From an uncultured Collinsella sp. (GTDB lineage: Bacteria; Actinomycetota; Coriobacteriia; Coriobacteriales; Coriobacteriaceae): 5,083 bases of DNA. Location of the stretch: contig USEF01000125.1 of the NCBI GenBank assembly GCA_900553475.1, forward strand, positions 1 to 5,083, given 5' to 3'. Of the stretch, positions 1-5,083 are shown one piece after another. Every line of letters starts with the position of its first letter. Position 1 is the stretch's first letter. The notes beneath the pieces are model-generated. The model ran no database searches. It had not been told where the DNA came from and was given only the letters and a program-made list of their open reading frames with translations. The translations under genes were made by a program, and so were the position numbers.

Positions 1-1239
1 GATAACCACATCCAGCAGGGCAATCAGCTCGGTATTGACGTTAAGCGCATCACCTGGAAGCGCGTCGTCGACATGAACGACCGTCAGCTGCGCCATGTTA
101 TCGATGGCATTGGCGGTAAGGCCCAAGGTGTGCCGCGCGAGGACGGCTTCGACATCACCGTTGCCTCCGAGGTCATGGCAATCCTGTGCCTGTCTACGAG
201 CATCAACGACCTCAAGGAACGCTTGGGTGAGATTGTCGTCGGCTATAGCTTTGCCGGCGAGCCCGTCCGTGCCCGCGACCTCAAGGCCCAGGGTGCCATG
301 GCCGCGTTGCTTAAGGACGCGCTTAAGCCCAACCTGGTGCAAACGCTCGAGGGCACGCCCGCGTTTGTCCACGGCGGTCCCTTCGCCAACATTGCCCACG
401 GCTGCAACTCTATTATGGCCACGCGTATGGCGATGCGCTTTGGCGATGTTGCCATTACCGAGGCCGGCTTCGGTGCCGATCTGGGTGCCGAGAAGTTCCT
501 CGACATCAAGTGCCGCATGACGGGCGTTCGCCCCAGCGCCGTCGTGGTCGTCGCGACCGCTCGTGCGCTTAAGTACAACGGTGGCGTCGCCAAGGCCGAC
601 CTCAACGAGGAGAACCTCGAGGCACTCAAGGCTGGCATGCCCAACTTGTTGCGTCATGTCGACAACATCCAGAACGTTTATGGTCTGCCCTGCGTGGTCG
701 CCATCAACCGCTTCCCGACGGACACCGAGGCTGAGCTTGCACTCATCGAGTCCGAGTGCCAGAAGCTCGGCGTCAACGTTAAGCTTTCCGAGGTCTGGGC
801 CAAGGGCGGCGAGGGCGCGCTCGAGCTGGCCGATGAGGTCATGCGTCTGATTGAGCAGCCGAGCGAGCTCAAGTTTGCCTATGAGGACGGCGCTGATGTC
901 GCTGATGCCCTCGAGGCCGTTGCCACCAAGGTCTACCGCGCCGACGGCGTTGACTTTACGCCGGCCGCCAAGCGCCAGCTCGCCGAGCTGCGCGAGAACG
1001 GCTTTGGCAACCTGCCGGTGTGCGTCGCCAAGACGCAGTACAGCTTTAGCGACAACGCCAAGGCCCTGGGCGCTCCCGAGAACTTCCGCATCACCGTGCG
1101 TGAGCTCAAGGTTTCCGCCGGTGCCCACTTTGTGGTCGCGCTGACCGGCAGCGTTCTGACCATGCCGGGTCTGCCCAAGGTGCCCGCGGCCGAGAACATC
1201 GACGTCGACAACGACGGCAACATCACCGGCCTGTTCTAA
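1..1239 (+). CDS. fhs: Formate-tetrahydrofolate ligase (formyltetrahydrofolate synthetase), 5'-truncated by the window edge
   Basis: The enzyme makes 10-formyltetrahydrofolate from formate, ATP and tetrahydrofolate in the cytoplasm, feeding purine synthesis, formyl-Met-tRNA and folate one-carbon metabolism. The reading frame is open from base 1, so the ATG at 73 is an internal Met. The residues before it (DNHIQQGN...ITWKRVVD) are conserved Fhs sequence leading into MNDRQLR. 412 residues are visible. The family is about 555 long, so roughly 145 N-terminal residues, including the glycine-rich ATP-binding loop, lie outside the window. Recognisable blocks by visible residue are FVHGGPFANIAHGCNS (122-137), EAGFGADLGAEKF, and VATARALKYNGG (184-195), which corresponds to the second family signature. 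The C-terminus TMPGLPKVPAAENIDVD...GLF is canonical. An Ala sits in VATARALK where many homologues have Val or Ile. No frameshift is seen. A strong terminator follows 25 bases downstream, so fhs ends its transcription unit. Identification is near certain. Confidence 0.98.
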   Translation, partial: DNHIQQGNQLGIDVKRITWKRVVDMNDRQLRHVIDGIGGKAQGVPREDGFDITVASEVMAILCLSTSINDLKERLGEIVVGYSFAGEPVRARDLKAQGAMAALLKDALKPNLVQTLEGTPAFVHGGPFANIAHGCNSIMATRMAMRFGDVAITEAGFGADLGAEKFLDIKCRMTGVRPSAVVVVATARALKYNGGVAKADLNEENLEALKAGMPNLLRHVDNIQNVYGLPCVVAINRFPTDTEAELALIESECQKLGVNVKLSEVWAKGGEGALELADEVMRLIEQPSELKFAYEDGADVADALEAVATKVYRADGVDFTPAAKRQLAELRENGFGNLPVCVAKTQYSFSDNAKALGAPENFRITVRELKVSAGAHFVVALTGSVLTMPGLPKVPAAENIDVDNDGNITGLF

Positions 1240-1264
1240 GTCTGCTGTCCATAGCTGCTTGTCC

Positions 1265-1300
1265 GCCCCGCCGTGCCCACAAGGCCCGGCGGGGCTTTTT
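1265..1300 (+). terminator. Intrinsic terminator downstream of fhs
   Basis: A perfect 9-bp G/C-rich stem, GCCCCGCCG (1265-1273) with CGGCGGGGC (1287-1295), is followed at once by five T residues (1296-1300). The 13-base loop can add three inner pairs (1275-1277 with 1283-1285) across a one-base mismatch. It starts 25 bases after the fhs stop codon, the usual position and form of a Rho-independent terminator. It should insulate fhs from the gene starting at 1419. Confidence 0.93.
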
Positions 1301-1367
1301 GATCCTTAGGCCCGCGCATGTCTTGTAGATACCGACGGACTCTGCCCATCATAGGCTTTTGCGCGGG

Positions 1368-1373
1368 TAGAAT
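1368..1373 (+). promoter_or_regulatory. Possible -10 element of the 1419 gene
   Basis: TAGAAT matches the TATAAT -10 consensus at five of six positions. It lies 45 bases before the start codon in the 118-base stretch after the fhs terminator, where a new promoter is expected. No convincing -35 hexamer is seen 16-18 bases upstream. An 8-bp inverted repeat (1311-1318 with 1360-1367) ends exactly at its left edge. The call rests on position and the single hexamer only. Confidence 0.35.
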
Positions 1374-1418
1374 GCATGGATAACTTGAGGCTCACGCGCG
1401 ACGGAAAGGAATCGTTGC

Positions 1419-2411
1419 ATGGATCAGGACAAGACAACCGTGATGGGCGGCTACGGTTCCGCGCAGGCTGGCGATAGCGCCGATGCGACCCGCGTTGTTC
1501 CCAACCCCGGTTATGCCGACCCCGCCGCGACGCAGCCTTCTGCCGAGCCCACCCGGGTTATGGGCTATGGCGACACGGCGCAGGATTCTTACGCTGCATC
1601 TTCGCAAGGCCCCTATGGCAACGCAGCTCCGGATCCGTTTGATTACACGCCGCAGGATTCTTATGCTGCCTCGACGCCGAATCCCTATGACAACCTGCCG
1701 CAGAATCCCATTCCGCAGCCTCAGCAGACGACGTATATGCCTCGCACGGCGCAGCCTCGCTACGAGTTGCGCGAGCCGTATCGCGAGTACCCCAAGTCGA
1801 TTCCGCAATATAGCGAAGACGAGGAGAAGAGGCCGTCGCGTTCGTCGAGCGTGATCAAGAAGATCCTCATCGTGCTGGCGATTTTCTTTGCGCTGTCGGT
1901 TGTGTTTGCCATCGTGTCGGGCATGCTCAACAAGCGGGGGAGCTCAACGGCCGATACCGCTGCCGAGCAAACCGAGTCCGCCTCGTCTAGCACCGTCGAT
2001 CTGAGCGATATCCCGGGGCAGTATTGGTCCAACGCCAAGAAGCTTCTCAAGTCGCGCGGCGCCGATCTTTCGAATGCCGTGGTCCTGACTGATGATGGCT
2101 CAACGCCCGTCGTCGATGTCAACTGGGTCGTTACTTCTGCCTACTATAACGACAGCGGCAACCTCGAAATTCAGCTCACGCACAAGGACGGCTCGTCGGG
2201 CAACGCGTCCGGCGACCAGGGCGGCGCGGACAGCTCGAGTTCCAATACGCTGGAGGACTTGAGCAACAAGGCGCAGGAGTTGGGAGACAAGGCGCAAGAG
2301 CTGGGCGACACGGCACAAAACCTGGGCGATACCGCGCAGAACTTGGGCGGCTTGGCGACGGATGCCTGGAACGCCCTGCAAAACGGCATCTCGGGCGCGC
2401 AGGGAAACTAG
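1419..2411 (+). CDS. Single-pass membrane protein with repeat-bearing disordered N-terminus, PASTA-like segment and C-terminal heptad repeats; function unknown
   Basis: The start is supported by GGAAAGGA (1403-1410), eight bases before the ATG. The 330 residues fall into five parts. Residues 1-143 are low-complexity, rich in Pro, Gln, Tyr, Ala and Ser and probably disordered. They carry three Thr-[Thr/Arg]-Val-[Met/Val] motifs (T6, T24, T45) and a diverged 24-residue tandem duplication (55-78, 79-102, beginning QDSYAAS). Residues 149-170 form one hydrophobic helix, with K147-K148 before it and K172-R173 after it. Residues 174-192 are a Ser/Thr linker. Residues 193-256 (IPGQYWSNAKKLLKSRGADL, then NWVV...LEIQLTH) resemble a PASTA-like fold, with a helix pattern A-K-K-L-L-x3-G and a closing beta strand. 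Residues 278-312 are five seven-residue units of the AQELGDT type. No signal peptide is seen, and an N-in, C-out topology is inferred. The gene is flanked by the fhs terminator and a convergent CDF gene, so it is probably monocistronic. A role in cell-envelope or Ser/Thr-kinase/FHA signalling is possible but unproven. Confidence 0.88.
   Translation: MDQDKTTVMGGYGSAQAGDSADATRVVPNPGYADPAATQPSAEPTRVMGYGDTAQDSYAASSQGPYGNAAPDPFDYTPQDSYAASTPNPYDNLPQNPIPQPQQTTYMPRTAQPRYELREPYREYPKSIPQYSEDEEKRPSRSSSVIKKILIVLAIFFALSVVFAIVSGMLNKRGSSTADTAAEQTESASSSTVDLSDIPGQYWSNAKKLLKSRGADLSNAVVLTDDGSTPVVDVNWVVTSAYYNDSGNLEIQLTHKDGSSGNASGDQGGADSSSSNTLEDLSNKAQELGDKAQELGDTAQNLGDTAQNLGGLATDAWNALQNGISGAQGN
1581..1724 (+). 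repeat. Diverged 72-bp tandem duplication within the 1419 gene
   Basis: The unit starting CAGGATTCTTACGCTGC at 1581 recurs at 1653 as CAGGATTCTTATGCTGC, exactly 72 bases (24 codons) later. Similarity is strongest over the first 45 bases (QDSYAASxxxPYxN) and fades after that. It keeps the reading frame and duplicates part of the disordered N-terminal region (residues 55-78 and 79-102). Synonymous differences (TAC/TAT, GCA/GCC) show that it is not a recent duplication. Confidence 0.75.
2250..2354 (+). repeat. Array of five 21-bp units coding seven-residue repeats
   Basis: Five consecutive 21-base units encode LEDLSNK, AQELGDK, AQELGDT, AQNLGDT and AQNLGGL (residues 278-312). Ala, Gln, Leu and Gly recur at fixed places in the last four. 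The period of seven with one Leu and one Ala per unit suits an amphipathic helix or a weak coiled coil, although a Gly in each unit is unusual for a stable coil. DNA identity between units is partial and codons differ (GAG/GAA, TTG/CTG), so the repeat is kept at the protein level. Confidence 0.82.
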
Positions 2412-2423
2412 CTGTTAAGCAGG

Positions 2424-3605
2424 CTACAACTGCTCGGCCGGACGCTCGGGCGAGCTAAAGCCCGAATCAAACGTGACGACGCATGAGGCATCGGGTCGGC
2501 GCTCGTGCACGATGCGCGTGACGAGCTCCAGCAGCTCCTCGTCGGATATGTCAAAGCCGTCGGGACGCACCAGGTCAAACGAAACGAACCCGTCGTGCTC
2601 GTGCAGGTCGTGGATGGAGAGCGCGGGATCGATCTGCATGACGCCGCGCTTGACCCAGCTGCGCAGGTCGTCGCTGGTGGTGGCGATGGGGTCGCAGTGC
2701 AGCGTGATATCGATGCCCATTTGGCGCTTGATGTCGTGCTCGATGGTGTCCAAAATCTCGTGATGTTCAAAGGCATCGCCCTCGCCGGGCATTTCCACGT
2801 GTGCGCTGGCAAACTGACGACCGGGGCCGTAGTCGTGCACCATCAGGTCGTGCGTGCCTAGGACCTGCGGATACGACATGATCTTGTCGCGGATTGCCTG
2901 GACGAGCTTGGGGTCGGGCGCTTGCCCCAGCAACGGGCTGATGGCGTCGCGCACCAGGCCCATCCCGCTGATGCAAATGAAGATGCCCACGCCCAGGCCC
3001 GCCCAGCCATCGAGGTCAAAGCCTGTCGCTTGCGAAATAAGCGCCGCCGCTAAGACCGAGCCCGAGGTGATGACGTCGTTTTTGGAGTCCTGTGCCGTGG
3101 CGATGAGGGTCTCCGAGTCGATGCGATCGCCCAGCGTGCGGTTGAACGCTGCCATCCAGAGCTTAACGAGCATGGACGTAGCCAGTGCCGCAAGGGAAAT
3201 AAACGTGTAAGCGGTGGGTGAGGGCTTGATGATCTTGGTGATCGACTCGAGGATCAGATTGATGCCGACGGCGCAAACCAGGACGGCGACGAACAGGCCG
3301 GCTAGGTACTCGTAGCGGCCGTGGCCATAGGGGTGGCCTTCGTCTGCCGGGCGGCTGGCAAGGCGGAAACCGAGCAGGCTCACAATGTTGCTCGAGGCAT
3401 CGGAGAGGTTGTTGAAAGCGTCGGCGATGAGGGAGACGGAGCCGGCAAGCAGGCCCGCGATGCCCTTGGCCAGGCACAGGGTGATGTTGAGGCCAATGCA
3501 GATGAGGCTTGCGGCAAAACCCGCGTTGGTGCGGCAAGATGTATCGACCGGCTTGCCCTCGCTGCCGGGAGCAAGCGTATGTACCAGCCGATTTACAAAT
3601 AGCAT
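2424..3605 (-). CDS. Cation diffusion facilitator (CDF) family metal/proton antiporter, probably manganese exporter
   Basis: CDF proteins are homodimeric inner-membrane antiporters that export divalent metals using the proton gradient. The chosen start (ATG at 3605, 393 residues) has GAGGA eight bases upstream. The in-frame ATGs at 3626 and 3764 lack such a site. Six membrane helices are placed near 28-50, 56-80, 101-120, 133-152, 171-192 and 199-218. The family pattern SVSLIADAFNNLSD (56-69) and HPYGHGRYE (91-99) are clear. The metal site reads N65-x3-D69 in helix 2 and D173-x3-D177 in helix 5. This Asn/Asp plus Asp/Asp set resembles Mn-exporting members such as MntE rather than His-containing Zn exporters, so manganese is inferred and not shown. 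A cytoplasmic dimerisation domain covers about 228-308, and a second related segment follows at about 311-385. The gene converges on the 1419 gene with 12 bases between stop codons and is divergent from the 3824 gene. Family assignment is very secure; the metal is uncertain. Confidence 0.95.
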   Translation of the reverse strand: MLFVNRLVHTLAPGSEGKPVDTSCRTNAGFAASLICIGLNITLCLAKGIAGLLAGSVSLIADAFNNLSDASSNIVSLLGFRLASRPADEGHPYGHGRYEYLAGLFVAVLVCAVGINLILESITKIIKPSPTAYTFISLAALATSMLVKLWMAAFNRTLGDRIDSETLIATAQDSKNDVITSGSVLAAALISQATGFDLDGWAGLGVGIFICISGMGLVRDAISPLLGQAPDPKLVQAIRDKIMSYPQVLGTHDLMVHDYGPGRQFASAHVEMPGEGDAFEHHEILDTIEHDIKRQMGIDITLHCDPIATTSDDLRSWVKRGVMQIDPALSIHDLHEHDGFVSFDLVRPDGFDISDEELLELVTRIVHERRPDASCVVTFDSGFSSPERPAEQL

Positions 3606-3613
3606 AGCGGTCG

Positions 3614-3618
3614 TCCTC
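3614..3618 (-). promoter_or_regulatory. Ribosome binding site that sets the CDF start
   Basis: On the minus strand GAGGA lies eight bases before the ATG at 3605. The upstream in-frame ATG at 3626 is preceded by CCCCTTAAAC, which has no purine-rich site. The ATG at 3764 would add 53 residues that do not look like CDF sequence. The site therefore favours a 393-residue protein starting MLFVNRL. Confidence 0.7.
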
Positions 3619-3776
3619 ACAATCATGTTTAAGGGGATAGTGTAGCTCGCGCGGGGGCGCCGTGCACCGATGCTCAGAAAATGCAGCAATAGTCTGCCGG
3701 CGCTAACGAGCGAGCCTTCTCGTCTGCCTGGGTGGTCCATTTTGGGCCACATGGGTATGGGCATGTGCCTGTTTGC

Positions 3777-3795
3777 TCGACATACTTAATGTCGA
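3777..3795. promoter_or_regulatory. Inverted repeat TCGACAT-N5-ATGTCGA, candidate operator or leader hairpin
   Basis: Two perfect 7-bp arms, 3777-3783 and 3789-3795, flank the spacer ACTTA. In RNA the stem can be extended past a bulged C3776 by G3775-C3796 and T3774-A3797. It ends 12 bases before the AAAGGAGG ribosome site of the 3824 gene. The AT-rich centre (TACTTAAT) could double as a -10 region, which would suit a repressor operator, but no -35 partner is evident. No regulator can be named. Confidence 0.5.
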
Positions 3796-3807
3796 CAGCC
3801 CCTGTGC

Positions 3808-3815
3808 AAAGGAGG
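3808..3815 (+). promoter_or_regulatory. Strong ribosome binding site of the zinc-ribbon gene
   Basis: AAAGGAGG is a near-perfect complement of the 16S rRNA 3' end and lies eight bases before the ATG at 3824. It fixes the start of a gene that has no stop codon inside the window. Confidence 0.9.
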
Positions 3816-3823
3816 ACGTTTCC

Positions 3824-5083
3824 ATGGACGAGATGTTTGCCATTAAATGTCAAAACTGCGGCGGCCCTATGTACTCGCACCAGGCTAAGCGCAGCTTTGA
3901 GTGTGCCTATTGCGGTGCGGTCATTCCGTGGCAGGCGGACGCCGGAGAGCCCAAGAGCGCTTTGGGCATTCGCCATACGCCGTTGACGGTGGTGGATGGA
4001 CTGCTCAAGCTCACGCATGTGTCGCAACTCGAGCGCCCGGAGGACCCGGACTGGTATTTCTTCAATTCGCACTGGCGCAATCAGTCGGTCCTGGAACATC
4101 TGCTGTGGGAGGATTGCGGCACGGCGCAGGAGTTCCAAGAGGCCACGCATGTGAGCATTCCTTGCCCCTTCTGCGGAGCGTCCTTTGAGGGCGAGTCAAC
4201 GCAGCGCGTGTTTGAGTGCCCGTCCTGCGGCAACAAGATCGGCATTGCCGACCTGCTCAAGCCCGGTACCTTCAGCAAGCGTCTGACCATGGGCGTGGGT
4301 GCGGAGTATGTGCCGGAGCAGGGCATTCCCTGCGAAATCTCGCCGCAGCAGGCACGTGCCAACGCACTGCAGCTGGTGCGCCAGTACCCGGATGCCTTTG
4401 CCGGGCACGACGTGGAAGATGCGATCCAAAACGACATGATGCTCTTCTATTTCCCCATGGCGCTCGCGGATTTGCGCATGATGGCGTCTTTCCCGGGCAA
4501 GGGCCTGAGCAAGGAGACCTTGGTGTACTACGAGGTGCTCGACTGGGCATATCCGCGGGCAAACTACCTGGACGTTCGCCTCATGGGCATTTTGGAACCG
4601 TGGGACTTTGCCAAGGTCGGCCCGTTCGATCCCGCCATGCAGGAAGGCGACTTCCGCGTTGTCTCCGTCGATGCGTCTACCAAGGACCAGGTGGTCATTG
4701 ATAAGCTGGCGCTCGACATTGCCGGCAACGATGCCGAGGCGGTGCTGGGGCTCAATAAAAAGAGCATCCGCACCTGGGCGCGCAAGGCTCGCAAGCATAA
4801 GGACGGCCTGGTGATGGTACCGGTCTACTTTGTCGATCGCCCAGCGACGGACAGCCGCGATGGCGAGCAGGTGCGCATTGCCGTAAACGGCCAGACGGGC
4901 CGCGCGGCCGCGGTGGTGTTTGGCAACAAGCGCGAAACGCATATCGTGGCGCCGCTCAACCCGAGTCTGCATCTGTCCGGAGAAAGCACCGTGCACGCCA
5001 CGCCCATCGAGGTCAAATACGTTAAATCGCCCTTCCTCTACCAGATCGTGCGTAAGGGAGGCCGCGAGCAACCGCGCCAGGTG
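3824..5083 (+). CDS. Double zinc-ribbon protein of unknown function, 3'-truncated by the window edge
   Basis: The frame is open for 420 codons from the ATG at 3824 to the last base, with no stop. It starts MDEMFAIKCQNCGG. Two zinc ribbons have the same spacing: C9-x2-C12-x14-C27-x2-C30 and C114-x2-C117-x14-C132-x2-C135. Both end in a FEC-x2-CG pattern, so they look like an internal duplication. Between them (about 45-110) is an aromatic segment (DWYFFNSHW, VLEHLLWEDCG). After them, 170-330 is a mixed alpha/beta region with LFYFPMALADLR (207-218), YYEVLDWAYP (235-244), DVRLMGILEPWDF (250-262) and a Lys/Arg-rich stretch at 312-326. Residues 332-360 read VPVYFV...VRIAVNGQTGR, a pattern I associate loosely with bacterial TFIIB-type zinc-ribbon proteins such as those near SPFH/PspA genes; this is unverified. 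No signal peptide or membrane helix is seen in the visible part. The gene is divergent from the CDF exporter. I do not recognise the family and assign no function. Confidence 0.9.
   Translation, partial: MDEMFAIKCQNCGGPMYSHQAKRSFECAYCGAVIPWQADAGEPKSALGIRHTPLTVVDGLLKLTHVSQLERPEDPDWYFFNSHWRNQSVLEHLLWEDCGTAQEFQEATHVSIPCPFCGASFEGESTQRVFECPSCGNKIGIADLLKPGTFSKRLTMGVGAEYVPEQGIPCEISPQQARANALQLVRQYPDAFAGHDVEDAIQNDMMLFYFPMALADLRMMASFPGKGLSKETLVYYEVLDWAYPRANYLDVRLMGILEPWDFAKVGPFDPAMQEGDFRVVSVDASTKDQVVIDKLALDIAGNDAEAVLGLNKKSIRTWARKARKHKDGLVMVPVYFVDRPATDSRDGEQVRIAVNGQTGRAAAVVFGNKRETHIVAPLNPSLHLSGESTVHATPIEVKYVKSPFLYQIVRKGGREQPRQV

Larger units (their letters stand above)
3606..3823. promoter_or_regulatory. 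Divergent control region between the CDF and zinc-ribbon genes
   Basis: These 218 bases contain no convincing gene. They must hold promoters for both flanking genes, yet no good -35/-10 pair is visible on either strand. On the minus strand TACACT (3644-3639) is a four-of-six -10 match. The half nearer the 3824 gene holds three inverted repeats: GTGGTCC/GGGCCAC (3732-3750), CACATG/CATGTG (3748-3767) and TCGACAT/ATGTCGA (3777-3795). The first two share bases and cannot form together. No known metal riboswitch consensus was recognised by eye. Confidence 0.55.

Noticed and set aside
73..75. ATG at 73 as the start of fhs
   Set aside because: The frame is open to base 1 and the 24 codons upstream match the conserved Fhs sequence before MNDRQLR, so this is an internal Met.
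1392..1808. 138-codon minus-strand frame with Arg/Ile-rich repeats
   Set aside because: It is antisense to the repeat-rich N-terminus of the 1419 gene; its periodic look is the mirror of that gene's Tyr/Pro/Gln repeats.
3639..3644. TACACT on the minus strand as a -10 element for the CDF gene
   Set aside because: It matches only four of six positions and no -35 hexamer is found at 16-18 bases, so it is mentioned in the intergenic entry but not called.
3606..3764. N-terminal extension of the CDF gene to an ATG at 3764 (or 3626)
   Set aside because: The extra residues (Arg/Pro-rich, ending ASYTIPLN) do not resemble CDF sequence and neither ATG has a good ribosome site. The ATG at 3605 has GAGGA at eight bases.
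3606..3823. Manganese (yybP-ykoY) or other metal riboswitch controlling the CDF gene
   Set aside because: No recognisable consensus loops or terminator stem were seen on the minus strand upstream of 3605. A covariance-model search would settle it.
3674..4150. 158-codon minus-strand frame across the intergenic region and the start of the 3824 gene
   Set aside because: It overlaps the clear zinc-ribbon coding sequence, lacks a recognisable domain and has no supporting ribosome site.
4196..5071. 291-codon open frame on the minus strand
   Set aside because: It lies wholly antisense to the zinc-ribbon gene, which has a strong ribosome site and paired CxxC motifs. Its own translation is Arg/His-rich with no recognisable domain, as expected for an antisense shadow in GC-rich DNA.

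Overview
The window looks like chromosomal DNA from a GC-rich Gram-positive bacterium, most likely a Coriobacteriia actinobacterium of the Collinsella type. The basis is the formate-tetrahydrofolate ligase sequence style, strong AGGAGG-type ribosome sites, G/C-biased third codon positions and the mix of neighbours. The assignment is inference from general familiarity, not from a search.

Layout. Bases 1-1239 (+) hold the C-terminal three quarters of formate-tetrahydrofolate ligase (fhs), followed by a strong intrinsic terminator at 1265-1300. Bases 1419-2411 (+) encode a 330-residue single-pass membrane protein. It has a disordered, repeat-bearing N-terminus, one membrane helix, a PASTA-like extracytoplasmic segment and a C-terminal array of seven-residue repeats. 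Only 12 bases separate it from the end of a convergent gene (2424-3605, -) for a cation diffusion facilitator (CDF) metal exporter, whose membrane-site residues (N/D plus D/D) point to manganese. A 218-base divergent intergenic region with several inverted repeats leads to a gene that starts at 3824 (+) and runs off the right end. It is open for 420 codons and encodes a protein with two zinc ribbons of identical spacing and an unrecognised body.

How they work together. fhs is core one-carbon metabolism and is terminated separately. The membrane protein is probably its own transcription unit. The CDF gene and the double zinc-ribbon gene are divergent and share one control region, which is the only hint of a functional link. 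No mobile element, tRNA, rRNA or CRISPR array is visible. The parts most worth a second look are the uncharacterised double zinc-ribbon protein, the overlapping hairpins upstream of it, and the modular membrane protein.
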